64,000 nt of DNA. Source: Poecilobothrus nobilitatus (Eukaryota > Arthropoda > Insecta > Diptera > Dolichopodidae). Made by a program: the position numbers and the translations under genes. The DNA is taken from positions 8,494,001-8,558,000 of the forward strand of contig OX352774.1 of the NCBI GenBank assembly GCA_947095535.1. Direction: 5' to 3'. Of the stretch, positions 1 to 12,521 are shown one piece after another; positions within the stretch are counted from its first letter, which is position 1, and each line of letters opens with the position of its first letter. Under the pieces are notes generated by a model. The model was not told the origin of the DNA. It ran no database searches and was given only the letters and a program-made list of their open reading frames with translations.

Positions 1-51
1 CTTTGCTAAATGGTTCTTTCTTTTTTCTTATTCCTTTCCCGATTAATCCTA

Positions 52-75
52 AACTGTACTGTACTGTACTGTACT
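52..75. repeat. Pentamer microsatellite (ACTGT)n
   Basis: About four tandem copies of ACTGT/TGTAC sit in an otherwise AT-rich stretch. It is a simple microsatellite with no other role visible. Confidence 0.85.
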
Positions 76-1168
76 TATACATTAATCCTAATCTTATTTT
101 AAAATAAATTGGCTGAATACTCTTACAAAACCAACAAAGTGATTGAAGAAAGTAAAGTAAGCAATGAGCCATCCATAAAGGCAAACAAATTAATTTAAAA
201 GGAAATTTTTTAGTTTTTGGAACATATTTAAAAATATGCCATTCATATTTTGTGAAATGGTTACTTACAACTGCTTAATTTCATCATTATTTTGATTTGT
301 TGCTGATTTTGTTTAATATTTTTTCTTTTTTTGTCAATAAAATCATTGACTGAATATAGTTACATATTATAGAGGATGACCAAAATATAGTTACAAGATA
401 AATTAGTTCTATATAAATTAGAAGGTCTTCTATCTATAACTTTAATCATACCGTTTCAAAATTTTTCTTAATATTTGATAAATTAAAATTTTGTTTATAT
501 TAAATTTGTTTACATTTAAATAATATGTCTATAATTAAATTTTTATTTTATATTTAACAAATTCGTATGTATTTTTTATGTAAAAATACTTTTTTTTATA
601 CTTGTTATGTATTTGTATTCTTAAAAAAAAAAAAAAAAAATTATTATTTTTGTACATAAAAAAAAAAAAAATCAAAAATGATTTTATTAATAAACTATTT
701 AGTCACTGACATTTTGTCATCAAGGTCAATCAGTGCTTATTACAAAAAAGATGGAGAAATTTTTATAAATAACTATAAAATTTCTATACTGTATATCTTA
801 AAAAAAAAAACCCAAAAAAAAAATTTTGTAATTTTATTTTTTTGCCCAAAAATAATTCCTGCATAAAAAAATAAAAAGTTACGTAAAAACACAATTTAAT
901 AATATTTTGTTTGAAATTAATAAATTTTCTTTTTCAATGCGACTTTTTATTATCTTCAATAGCAAAATGATGACCTACAAATATATAAATTTTGTGCAAA
1001 TCAGATTTAAATATATATTTTTTTTTGAAAATGTGTTAAAAATACTGTGAATATTATTTAGAAACATCATTTTAAAATTTTTTAGACCAGACTTTTAATT
1101 AGAACTACTTGGAATGGAACAGTTAATTTTCGCTCAGCAAACCTAAAAAGGAATAAAGGAATAAATTA

Positions 1169-1264
1169 TTATTGGAACGACTAAACTAAAGGTCGTTTTT
1201 ATTATAAAGATCGAACGACTAAACTAAAGGTCGTTATTATTGGAACGACTCGACTAAAGGAATA
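1169..1264. repeat. Triplicated AACGACT..AAAGG motif
   Basis: The motif GGAACGACTAAACTAAAGG and variants occur three times within about 90 bp. In two copies AACGAC is followed 10 bases later by its inverse GTCGTT, so each can form a small hairpin. GGAATAAATTAT flanks the block on both sides. It looks like a small decayed repeat unit of unknown family. Confidence 0.6.
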
Positions 1265-4200
1265 AATTATTTTGTCGATTGCTATGGCATTTTTTAGTTG
1301 CTTTCAGTTAATAAATGTTAATTGTTAATTGTTTAAACAATTTTCTTCCATTTGCAACAAAAACAATTGATTTGTTTATATGTGGATGTTTTATAGAATT
1401 TTATTTTAGAGAGTGCAAATAGCACCAAAGAGGTGCCGTTTATATACTCTTTCTTCGTAACCTTGAATGTTAATTATGTTCTATAACCACTCCATAGAGA
1501 ATAAGAATAAAATTATTTCTTTCATTTTACAGTCTGACAGTTAACTTACGTCTGTGAGATAACAGATCCCAGTGTCGGATATTTACAGAGAAAAAATTAG
1601 GAAAAATCTCTTTCATCCTTTCCTATTTACAATTCTACACTCTATATTATTAGGAATGACTATTCTGACTGTATGAGATTCTACCGACCTAGTTATCCGT
1701 AACTATTGCTAGGGGTCTAGCAGCATTAACAATTTAAGAGTTCTTTAACTTAATTATCTTATTTGCAAGAAATATTAACATTTTATAGAAGATGTAGAAG
1801 CGACACATTTTAATTAGGTATAGGTATATATGTATATGTATATTTTAAAATTTTTTATTGCTAAGAAGTATACCGTATATAGTACCGAAAAAAATTGATT
1901 AGCAACATCTGATTTTATCTTACTTTTAAAACTATATACATACATATATAATAGTAATATCAATCGATATTTTTATTTAATCAAAATAAATCACTTACTT
2001 CAATTTAAGTAATACTCCTTAAGAAGCTTACTATTCAAAAAATGGTATTAGGAGAGGTCGGTTTCGGTTATAAGTAAATAATAAAATAGTGTTTTTAACG
2101 AACATTTCTAGGTCATTAATTGTATTGCTTTCAATACTCAAATCGAAAACATCATAATATATCTATTTGTAATATAATATTGTCTCTGGTTTAAGTGTGA
2201 ATTGACGATCTTAGATTTGTTTTTTTTTTTTTTTGGACAAACCCAATAAAAAAGATGCGCATTTTTAAAATCTAAATCTACTGAGAACGAATATTGAAAG
2301 GTTTTTTTAACCAGCGTCGATAAATAATGATTTCATCGAATATATAATAAACCATCATTGACATTTTTTAAAAATAACTCAGTAAAATCAATAAAACTTA
2401 TGTAAAACAAAATTATGTCATACACATTAAATATTTTCTAAAATATAGAAATGTTGAGAATTTACTTTTAGCTTAACACTGAACTTCGTACAGACAATAA
2501 AAATAAGTAATCATATACTTTATAACTTCTTAATTATTTCATAACGTTTCTAAAACAATTTTTTGAATTTTATATTTAAAAAAAAAAACAATTAAAACCA
2601 TTTTTAATAATCTTAAACTTTTTTTTATCTATCTTTTAAATTTTTATTTAATTTAATTAAAAAAAAAAAAAACCACCTTAATTTTCACCTCTACCAATAA
2701 TAAGAAAGAGACAAATAATGTACTTATATAATTTCTAAATATTATGGATAAGTTGTTTTTAAAGTCAAGTTTTTATTCTTCTTTTTTTTTATGAAATCTT
2801 TTTTCGGTTTATTGTCATTTAATTTTTTATTTGTTTGTTTTTTTTTTTTTTTTAATTTTATCGCAATTCTAGTATGTTAATATGTATGTATGTAAATTTA
2901 AAAAAAAAATAAAAAATTTAAAACTAGATTTTAAAATTTATTTTTGGAATTCTTAGTCAATAAAAGCTTGATTTTAAAACTCCTTTTAAACATTTTAAAA
3001 ATGAATCATAACTGTTTTATTTTTTTTGTTTTCTATATATATGTGTATATGTAGACATTTTAAATATTCAGGGTTCACGCATACATATTATATATATACA
3101 ATGCATTACACACTATAATAGTACTTACCGGATCTTTAGTATAAAATTTTAATATAATTACAATATTATTACAATTTCAAGAGTAGTAGATATAAATAGA
3201 TATGGAATCAGAAGTAGTGGTGGCCGCGTCTTATTGTAAAAAAAAAAATAAAATATCTTATTAAAATATACCCACACTGAATTAAATAAAACGATGGTCA
3301 CATTATCAAGTGGCATTGTCAGCTTGGTTAAAACTTTTATTTGTAAAAATATACAATATATAGGACGATAGGTTCGATTTCTATCAGTTTCTAATATACT
3401 AAAAGAAAATGTATAAAAGAATATAATGATTTTCAATAATGTTCATCATCTTTATAAGGAATTCATCTGTCATTTATATTATGAACACATGTTTAGAATC
3501 TACTCAATTGAAGACTGTAAAATATTTTTTTTTTTTAAATTTAACTGTTATACTTATTGTTTTCTTCTGGAAATTTTAGTTATGAGTTTTTAAGGTGAAA
3601 ACACCAGTGATTTAAGGTAAAACACCATATTTCTATACAAATTAAGTATATAGGCATGTAGCGTATATTTTTGAAGGAATATCTAACAATTTAAAAACAG
3701 ATTTTCTATATAGTTATCTTTTTCCATAGGTTGATCGATTTTTAACTTAAAGTTTTTGTTTAATTTTTAATGGTCGTTTTGTATTGTGATTTTTTAAGAT
3801 TTTCTGTAATTTATTTAGGTTTGCGTTTTAAAATTGTCAAAGAATATTCTTGAATACAATTACATATCTATCGATTTTTCATTTTTATATGTTGTTAAAA
3901 TTATATAGATATGTATATGTTAGACAGCTTCTACCAACTTTTATTGTTCGAGAGATTTTCTTCAAGTTGAGTCTAGTTTTTTTGACAGTTTAAAAATAAA
4001 AATTTATGAAAATCAAATTCAATATAGCGTATCACTAAATGGATATTCACTATTTTAAGATTACTTTATTCACTGTATATGGCTCACCATCTGCTGTCTG
4101 CACTAACTTTGTATGTGATTCAATTGTACATTTCCATACATTTGTATCATCTCTTATTCTTAGATAATGAATGGAGTCCAGTTGCTTTTTAATTTTATTC

Positions 4201-5181
4201 TCCTATAGCTTTAGTCGCTTAATTCCAAACTTAGTGAAACAAAACAAAAAAAAACTTTTGATACAAAATTAGTTTAATTCCTTTTCAGATGTTGCCATAT
4301 AAATTAAATTTTCTTAATGCAATTTTTTAGCCAAAAGAAGAGAAATTTCAGAACCAAACACCAAAAAACTTAAATAATTTTAATCATATACTTATAATAT
4401 TTTTTTTTTGATTTTTGTTATTAGGCAGTTAATGATAGTAACTTTTTAAAATATAATTCAAATTATCTTTAAATTTTTAACCAGACGGTATATACGTAGG
4501 TACATATATATATTTAAACTTTGTAAATTTAAAAACTTTTAAATTTTGGACGACAAAATTAAACTAGTTTATCGTTAAAACCTACGCTTTAAATTTTGTA
4601 ATAATTGTAAAACCTATGGTATAAAAGTAAAATGTACTTTTTTTTTTTAATCGTTTTACTATTTTTATTTATTTATTTTTTTTTTTTTTCTTAAGAAAAT
4701 TTACATACTTACGTCATTCTGCAAAATATAAAAAATAAATGAACCAAAAAGTACTTAATTAGGATTAGTTAAGTTTATATTAAAATTAACTTGTTTTATT
4801 TTTTACGTGAGAATAATTTGTTAATAGTATATAGGTATATAAATTTATAATGAATGACATGTAAACGACCTAATAATTATGTCCCAAGTATTGTAAAAAC
4901 TTTACTTCTTTAAATTTCAAATTATGTAACTATGGATATGTAGTTTTATTATTAAAAAAGTCTATTTTGTAAAATGAATCATAAATGAAAAATTTAACGA
5001 AAAAAGCATTTCGAAAAATTTACTTGAATAGAGATATCGGTTACTTTTAATTTTCAGTTTGACAATTTAACATAATTTTTATATATTTAATTGACTATAT
5101 TAGTGCTAAATTTAAGTTGTAATTAGTTTATTACGAAAATATTTATTAATAGGATACAAACTAATATTTAAATGTGGCTCT

Positions 5182-5382
5182 CACTGAGTTGTGTTTTTTT
5201 TAGTTTATTCCTCTGCCACCTAAATGTGTTTACTTTTTCAGGCGTAAGTCGTAATGTCGTAAGGGGAAAATATTTTTACGACGTGTGTGAGATTCGAACT
5301 CACACGCTCTCGGTGTTTACAGCGTACTATATATGCTCTTACCCACTATATGCCACCAAGACCTCACACTGAGTTGTGTTTT
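5182..5382 (-). mobile_element. tRNA-derived SINE, copy 1, with 16-bp target-site duplication
   Basis: On the minus strand this reads as a tRNA-like head (A box GGTGGCATATAGTGGGTAAG, B box AGTTCGAATCTCAC), then a shared body containing CACACGTCGTAA and GTGGCAGAGG. The identical 16-base direct repeats CACTGAGTTGTGTTTT at 5182-5197 and 5367-5382 are target-site duplications, so the inserted SINE spans 5198-5366. Pol III transcription and LINE-machinery mobilisation are inferred from the structure. The A box is slightly corrupted. The apparent reading frame at 5172-5372 is only this repeat. Confidence 0.92.
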
Positions 5383-6362
5383 ATAATTTTTTACGAACTA
5401 ACTTTAATGTCAAATATTTTTTGATTGATTTTTATATAAATATTTCTTTTTTTCTCAATTATATATTTTATTAAATTATTTTATTTAAATGAAAAATCAA
5501 TTCTTTAACTTGTCATTTAATTTTATAACCACAAATTTTTACAATGAGCTATTACTTAATAAAATAATTGTTGTTTTTTGTTTTAAACCTAAATCTTTAG
5601 CTAAATTCCACTTATTCATCTAAAAATGTCTTAGTTATTGTTTTAGAAGTGACTTCAACACTACTGATTCAGAAAATAAATTTAAAATTTTATTATAAAA
5701 AGATTTTACGAAAATTTTTCGTTCAATTTTATAATTCACAGATGATTTTTATAAAATTTCTATGTAAGTATAAGACAAATCGAAGGTTTAAACTAGGAGT
5801 TGTCTAGACAATTCAACACGAAATATCTAAAACCCATACATAATAGTGATTCAATTTAATTTATAAAAAATTATTTTTCGTTTTTCAAAATTTCATTACG
5901 TATTAATTTATGTTTAAATATCTAAGTTAAAAACACAGTTTTGTTACTAAATTTTGGGATAATGATGGTATATCGTATAATAAAACCTGATACGGTTTTA
6001 TTCATATTTTACTATATTATTGAAAACCATATATTTCATATTATTGAAAACCAAATGAATCGCATATAGTTAGGCTAATAAATTTACAATTAATTCTCAC
6101 AAAAATTAATAAAATTTAAAATTTATTGAAATTCGCCCTGTGTTAATACTTTAAGAGCACTTCTATCAAAAACAATTAAAAAAAATGAAAAAGGAATCAA
6201 AAACACCGAAAGCCAGGTTAATGGTAAATTTAATTAATTTTCAATAAAAAAATTAACTGTACAAAAATACCCAAACCCTAATTAATATAATAAAGCAAAT
6301 TTTATCATTTAGAAGTAATTGGTTTTAAAATTTTAGCTCTATAACCATGTTAGATCTTTTAT

Positions 6363-6573
6363 AGAGAACAAATTTTTTTTATTGCATTTTCTCTGCCACA
6401 TAAATGTGAACAGGAAATTACACAGCCTTTCCTTTTCAGGCGTGGCTGTAAATATCGTAAGGGGGAATAACTCTTATGACGTGTGTGGGATTCGAACCCA
6501 CACTTCCTCGGTGCTTACAGCGTATTTTATACGCTCTTACCCACTAGGCCACCGAGGCCCCAGAGGACAAATT
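6363..6573 (-). mobile_element. tRNA-derived SINE, copy 2 (best preserved)
   Basis: This is the fullest copy of the family. On the minus strand the A-box region reads GGCCTAGTGGGTAAGAGCG and the B box GTGGGTTCGAATCCCAC. They are followed by the CACACGTCATAAGAG segment, TTCCCCCTTACG, an acquired segment ACGCCTGAAAAGGAAAGG, and the end ATTTATGTGGCAGAG. Imperfect direct repeats (AGAGAACAAATT at 6363-6374, AGAGGACAAATT at 6562-6573) look like a diverged target-site duplication, giving an insert of 6375-6561. It works as the reference for the other copies. Confidence 0.92.
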
Positions 6574-8231
6574 GTTACTTGTGAGTTAAAAAAAAACGCT
6601 CGATATAAGGAAAAAGCACGTCTTTTCTTAACAACAACCATTTTTTATTTTAATTTTTCTAAAAAGAGAAATAAAAGATTTTACGATATAGCCCTTCTTC
6701 CACAATACAGTTAAAAAAGTAGATAACCTGAGGTGTCCTGAGGATTCACTAACTTGAAAAACAACTATCTTGTTACGATTTTTTATTGCATCGCTTTTCA
6801 CTATAACAGTTGATTTGTCTTTTATTATTTTTAATTTTTTTTTTTGTTTCGCCATTTTCGAATTTTATTTCGTCGTTTTTGACATATGATTAATGAATAA
6901 GAGAAACCGATATTTAACTGATTTTTTACATGTTGCCAATAACTTAAAATTTTATAATTTTTAATTTACCTAATTTTATAAAATAAATATCATCAGTTTG
7001 TTATAAAATTCAAATGTTTTTGATAATTTTGCAGATTTTTTTTAGATAAGAATTAATAAATTTAGTGATTTTTCGATGTTATTTATATTTTTCTTTTTTT
7101 GGTGATACGGTTACAAGCGCAGTAAACCATAAATGTTTAAACTCCATTCGAATAAAAAGAAAACGAAGCCATAGTATAAAAATTGCACAAAAAAATATTT
7201 CCTAACTTGGTAAAAAAAAAGAAAAAAAAAAACAAACCGAAGCTAATTTTATTAACTATTCCTATAAATTTGTTTATTTCGGCCCATTTAAAAAACAAAA
7301 ATTAAAGAAAAAATTAAAATAACAAAATGAAATAAAATCTTTTCTACCAAAATTTTGTTACTAAAATTACAAATTAATAAATCACTTTATATATAGTTAG
7401 TGAAAAAATAAAATTAAAGTTTAATGCAAGGTCATTTAAATGATTAAAAATAAATACAGATAATAAATTTTTTTTTTGAAGGTGATTCTTACAATTCTTC
7501 TTTTTTTTTGATCAAAATTATATGAAGAACTACTTAATTTACTTTAAGACGGAAGATTTAATTACAATCTACATTTTAAAATTTATAAAATATAAATGAA
7601 TTCGTGAACATGTGAAATTAATAAGAAATATTCCTTATATATAGATAGCATATAGTTTAAATATAAATTTAATAAATTTCCGGAAGTTTGAATTAAAAAA
7701 GAAAAATATTATCTTATACCGGAAAACTAAAATCTCTCCCAAAACAACTCGTGAAAAAAAAAACTATTCTTTTGTGTAAAACCCTGTTATAAGTATTAAT
7801 ACCTTTAGGAAATGCCTAGAACAATTAACCTTTTAAAAATGTTTGCAGTGCAAGAGTGCAACTCAAAAATAGAAAATAATATGTAAGTTAATTGTATCAC
7901 ATTATTACTTTCTGTTGCGACCATTGCATCTTAATGTAACTTTAAATTTTTGGAAGAGTGCTGACATTTAAAGGATAAAATATTTTTTTTAAAAGAGGAA
8001 AAAGATCAAGACATAATTTTTTACAGAATAAAAATAAAAATTTCAAATCTAACATCACACTTTCTTTAAAGTCCCTAGCTAAAATCTCCTAAAATCTTAA
8101 TTAAATGTTAATAAAGTTGTCTTATAAAAAATAATATATTTAAATAAGAATTTATAGTTTTGCTTTTGAACATAGGACACGAATCTTTATTAAATTATAT
8201 ATTTAAAATTGGATTTGGATTTGTTTCGTTC

Positions 8232-8273
8232 ATTAGTACTACTGAACTCTTCAGTAAGCATTGTAGTACTAAT
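8232..8273. repeat. Nested inverted repeat (alternative hairpins)
   Basis: ATTAGTACTAC at 8232-8242 is perfectly inverted as GTAGTACTAAT at 8263-8273. Between them TACTGAA-CTC-TTCAGTA (8240-8256) forms a second perfect 7-bp stem with a 3-base loop. The two stems share three bases, so they are alternatives rather than one structure. No function is known. Confidence 0.7.
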
Positions 8274-8530
8274 TTGCGTAGACAAACCCCAATTAAAACA
8301 TTCAACTGATCTTACTATACTTATAGAAAATTTTAATAAAATTTTAATATAAAAATTGCGAGGTATAAGATCAATTAAAATTTTTCCCTAAAAACGTTTT
8401 TAAAGTAATTTTACAAATATAATCTAAGAATAAAATGTAACTTATAGAACTTTTTTTAAAAATTGGCCATGGAATGCATGCATCTAGTTACAAAATATAT
8501 TTCGGTTACACTAGAGTAAACTAAGGTACT

Positions 8531-8570
8531 CGTTTACTCTAAAAGTTCGACATACTATTAGAGTAAAACG
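8531..8570. repeat. Inverted repeat CGTTTACTCTAA
   Basis: CGTTTACTCTAA at 8531-8542 is inverted as TTAGAGTAAAACG at about 8558-8570, with one extra A. AGAGTAAAC also occurs just upstream. It may be the core of a small decayed inverted-repeat element. Confidence 0.55.
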
Positions 8571-9775
8571 AATATTTGCATCCAATCCACATGCATCCAG
8601 TCCACTAGTTCATGCTGGACGTAAGCGACAAAATTATTTTGACATATTTTACTTAGTGAATTGTTTAAAAAAAAAAAACAAAATATTCTTTGGCATTAAA
8701 TGACATTAGTTAGTAAACAAAGAATTTCTTTGAATTTAAAATTTACAAAAAATCTAATTAGGCATATTATACATATTATGTATATACTTTTTATATTGTG
8801 TTTTTGTTTAAATTTAAAAAAGAATATGTTATTTTAAGAATTGAAAAAAAAAACCATCTTTTAAAAAGCAGTACGTAATGCTTTATATCATTAATATTTT
8901 ATTTCTCCTAATTTTGTCCACATTTTTTTTTAATAATCAGGTGTATGCAACATTTAATATAAATTTAAGTCTTATATTGTATGAATTTTACAGAGGCATG
9001 TAAACATTTATGCTTCTTAAATGTGTAAAAAGAAGAGCATGTCATGAATACAATATAACTATATTTTCATTTTTCAACCAATTAAAATCTTGCATCCGAA
9101 TGTATGCATCCCATGTGAATGTACCTTTAAAAGAATTTTCATTTTTTTTAATCTATCATAAAAAATCATATCATAAATAGGAAGAAATTCTTTTAATCCA
9201 GAAAATTTAGTTTTTATTAATAGCATATAAAAGCAGATTATTGATTTTCCTTTAATTCCTATCACTATTTAGTTACAGTAATTAAAGTTGACGCTTTTAT
9301 ATACATATCTTTTTAAAGTGCATTTGTTTTAAAGTTTATTCTATTGTTAACATTTCTTTTTTATTCATTTTATGATAAGATTATTAGGCATTATCTTAAG
9401 TATAAGAAAATTAAAAGAATTTTTATTTAACAAAAAATTAGGAACAATCATTCATTTGTTTAGTAATTTCTACAAAATAATCACTTTTTTAATTAATTCC
9501 TGGTATTTTATTTTGAAACTTCCCGGTGCTCTAAAAAAAAAAAAATACAAAATCTCATGATGATTCAGACAATATTGTTAGTTTATTGATCGTTTGAATT
9601 CTACTTATTAAATCATTTGTTTTAGTAATCTATGATTGGTGCATCTGTTTTGTAATTATTAATTGTGCAAAAAACTTTTATATTCATCGGTTACAGTCAA
9701 TTTCAATAATCGTTAAACAAAAAAATTAACTACTTATACTTAATATTTTTTTTTATATTCTAAATATTAAAAAAA

Positions 9776-11061
9776 ACGAGGAAGAGTGCAGTAGAGTAGA
9801 CTGTGTCAACTCTGGGATACCCGTATGAACGTAATATAACCTGTTTCTATAAAACTTGATCATCTTTTAAAAACATTCAGATGTTTTAGTACCGAACTAC
9901 AGAGATATATTTATGTAAATTGTGGAGTTGTATGACAACTACCTGAATCTATTGCGCCTAGCTTCATTAGGTTCCAAGAGGTGCAAGAAGCCTGAACCGG
10001 CTGCTCTAGACCAACCAAGTTTTACAAAAGTTGTTGGCCTATAACTCGACACCTCTTTACTAAATTTCAGGTTCCTAGCGTCAATAGACACTGAGTTATT
10101 CTCATTTAAACGGATAAGTTGTATGGCAGCTACCCGAAACCGTCGCACCACCACAACCAAATTTTGCAAAAGTGGTTGCCATGAAACTTGATCATCATTT
10201 GCAAGATTTCAGACGCCTAGCTTCATTAAGTTCCAAGAGGTGCAAGAAGCCTGAACCGGCTGCTCTAGACCAACCAACTTTTACAAAAGTTGTTGGCCTA
10301 TAACTTGACACCTCTTTACTAAATTTCACGTTCCTAGCTTCAATAGACACTGAGTTATTCTCATTTAAACGGATAAGTTGTATGGCAGCTATCCGAACCC
10401 GTCGCACCACCACAACCAAATTTTGCAAAAGTGGTTGCCATAAAATTTGATCATTTGCAAGATTTCAGACGCCTAGCTTTATTAAGTTCGAAGAGGTGCA
10501 AGAAGCCTGAACCGGCTGCTCTAGACCAACCAAATTTTACAAAAGTTGTTGGCCTGTAACTCGACACCTTGTTACTAAATATCAGGTTGCTAGCTTCAAT
10601 AGACACTGAGTTATTCTCATTTAAACGGAGAAGTTGTATGACAGCTACCCGAACCCGCCGCACCACCACAGCCAAATTTTACAGAAGTTGTTGCCATAAA
10701 ACTTGATTATCATTTGCAAAATTTCAGAAACCTAGCTTGAATAGATACTGAGTTATTTCTATATAAAGATAGAAGTTGTATGGCAGCTACTCGAACCCGC
10801 CGACCGAAAATGTTGGATTTAAATAGCAAAACTAACAATTTTGCAAAAGTGCCGTAAAAAAAATTTCAGCCTCCTAGCTCCTTTATTTTTTGAGTTATCG
10901 TGCGGACGGACGGACGGAAGGACGTACATGGCTTAATCGACTCAGCATTCGATTCTGAGCCGATCCATACCTTTGACACTATATCTAGCTCGACTCCTTT
11001 AAGGTGTCACAAACGTAATGGCAAATTTATTATACCCTTGAACATAGTTCATACGGGTATA
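9776..11061 (+). mobile_element. Hairpin-capped element A1, non-autonomous
   Basis: This 1.3-kb repeat begins near ACGAGGAAGAGTGCAG, followed by TGTCAACTCTGGGATACCCG. It ends in a hairpin with arms TATACCC (11031-11037) and GGGTATA (11055-11061). About 110 bp before the hairpin is a GGAC-type run (GTGCGGACGGACGGACGG at about 10902-10919). The centre is a tandem array (9945-10800). Both ends match the inverted element at 33105-34684, but the bodies do not. No transposase is encoded, so any movement would need machinery supplied in trans. The end module resembles repeats I recall from fly genomes (ATACCCGT ends, GACGGACATGGCT). Its superfamily is unresolved: a Helitron-related HINE or a TIR element are both possible. 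Confidence 0.8.
9945..10800. repeat. Tandem array, unit about 256 bp, three to four units
   Basis: The landmark CCAAGAGGTGCAAGAAGCCTG recurs at about 9976, 10233 and (with one change) 10490, a period of 256-258 bp. A shorter, more diverged fourth unit runs to about 10800. Units are highly similar, which suggests recent amplification or homogenisation inside element A1. On the minus strand each unit gives a 74-77 residue open frame of nearly the same sequence. These frames are a by-product of the array and not genes. Confidence 0.9.
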
Positions 11062-12038
11062 AAAAAATTAAGAGAGAATTTTATAAGTCGTTTTGATAGA
11101 TATTTTTTTTTTAAATTTATAGTTAAGAGAATTGTGGGCAAAATTTCATGAAAAGTTAATACAATAGAAAATAACTATTAATTTTTTTTTGACGGTTTTA
11201 TTCACTAAAAAATTAATGAGTCGTATGAAATGGAGAAGTAGACCATTTAATTTTTAAAATACAATTACAAAATAACTGAAAGATTTAAAGGGTTGACTTC
11301 AATCTTCAAAATGTATCGCTTAAATTTTAAAAGAAAAAAATATTCAGATCCAATTATTTTCCCGTAAGTTCTATTTTGTTTTTCTTTTTTTTTGCGAGAA
11401 TATAGGTGGGAATAATGTGGTAGGTGAGAAGACACTATAGAGGAGTGGATTGAGAATGACTTCTCTAGCAGTGTATCGGACTTTAACCCACTAAACATTA
11501 CCTTCCTTTTTTGATCAAAAATAATCTATACGACCTTTAGTACTCAGTTATTACCTGCGGTCAAAGGAATACAGTACCAATATAAATCATCTGTTCTAAT
11601 AAATTAAATTGCTTTAAGAAAGAGTCGGTTATAAAAGTCAGTCCTGTTCCTGTATTACATAACATCTAGAAGGTTAAATATTTCAAATTTTTAGTAAATT
11701 TAGCAAAAGGAGCTTTTAATATTTTTTTACTGTTATAGTTAAAGTTAAAAAACAAATATATATGTATATTTCGAAATCGACACTATAAATACATTATACA
11801 AAAACTAATAATTAAAGTTTGATCCCTTTTGATAATTGAGGTCTCAACATTTTGATGCTGTATAATGCTTCTAATAATTGATCTTTAAATTCTTTAATCA
11901 TCCGAATGTATGTTCTTTTAATACTCTTACTTATTTGTTTAGGAAAAATGATATTATACCTATTTTCCATAATTCGATGATTCCATGATTATGAAAAAAG
12001 ATTGAAATTCTAAACTTGTAACACTTTTTTTTAAATAA

Positions 12039-12196
12039 CAGGGTGTGAATTGATCTGAATTTTCTTTAACATACTATTATTTTGTGGCAACCATTTAACC
12101 TATTGGCTTAAAACAATTCTTTTGTCAACAAACCTTTTAAATTTTCTATATAATATAAATCTGTGGAAATAACCGAATTATGTATTTGACACCCTG
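12039..12196. mobile_element. Small MITE with CAGGGTGT inverted ends
   Basis: CAGGGTGTGAA at 12039 is inverted as TTGACACCCTG ending at 12196, giving an element of about 158 bp without coding capacity. The right flank is TA while the left flank is imperfect, so a TA target duplication is only partly supported. The CAGGGTG start is typical of Tc1/mariner-like ends and recurs in the larger element at 57479-58183. It lies about 320 bp upstream of the ephexin start codon. Confidence 0.7.
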
Positions 12197-12521
12197 TATT
12201 TTTATCACCTTGATATTCTTCTTTTTTTTTTTTATACTTATACCTCTGGTTATACTTAAATATTTTTTACTTTTATATTTTTAACACTTAACTAAAACTG
12301 AAATAAAACAAATAAATAAAAAAGTAAATATTATGTATGTCATTAGTGTAGTTTATTAGTATAATATTATTATCTCTTTGCATATAGACAAAGAACTCTT
12401 TAAAAAAAAAATAAAAATTGACATTAAATTTAAAATATAAAAAACAAAAAAATAACAACACACAAACACAAAAAAAAAAAAAGTTTTAAAAAAAAAATGA
12501 TAAATTGTTTATTGCAACATA
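12197..12521 (+). promoter_or_regulatory. Upstream/5' leader region of the ephexin gene
   Basis: This AT-rich stretch precedes the ephexin start codon. I cannot pick a TATA box or initiator here because TA-rich motifs are everywhere. Poly-A runs lie immediately upstream of the start, and an out-of-frame ATG at 12497 opens a short upstream frame. Additional non-coding 5' exons further upstream cannot be excluded. Confidence 0.3.

Larger units (their letters stand above)
1..5181. other. Gene-free AT-rich upstream region
   Basis: I see no coding region here. The open frames at 678-866 and 3158-3436 are short, low-complexity and have no recognisable domain. The stretch holds many poly-A and poly-T runs and TA-rich blocks. 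At 52-75 there are about four copies of an ACTGT pentamer, and at about 1177-1262 there are three copies of a short motif of the form AACGAC-spacer-GTCGTT. No tRNA or other RNA gene was recognised. Confidence 0.6.
6574..9769. other. Gene-free AT-rich region
   Basis: No coding sequence or RNA gene is recognised. The only structure I see is two small inverted repeats at 8232-8273 and 8531-8570, listed separately. Short open frames such as 6628-6855 and 9074-9265 are lysine/phenylalanine-rich by composition and show no domain. Confidence 0.6.

Noticed and set aside
3158..3436. 92-codon minus-strand open frame upstream of ephexin
   Set aside because: Phe/Ile/Tyr-rich composition typical of stop-poor AT-rich DNA; no domain or splice context.
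6486..6504. Apparent tRNA B box and A box, suggesting tRNA genes at the SINE loci
   Set aside because: The heads are mutated, lack a proper acceptor stem and anticodon arm, are followed by a shared non-tRNA body, and four copies have target-site duplications, so they are SINEs.
9939..10675. Three consecutive similar open frames of 74-77 codons on the minus strand, looking like a small gene family
   Set aside because: They arise from a 256-bp tandem array inside a mobile element. There are no separate promoters, no recognised domain, and unit boundaries match the DNA repeat rather than any gene structure.
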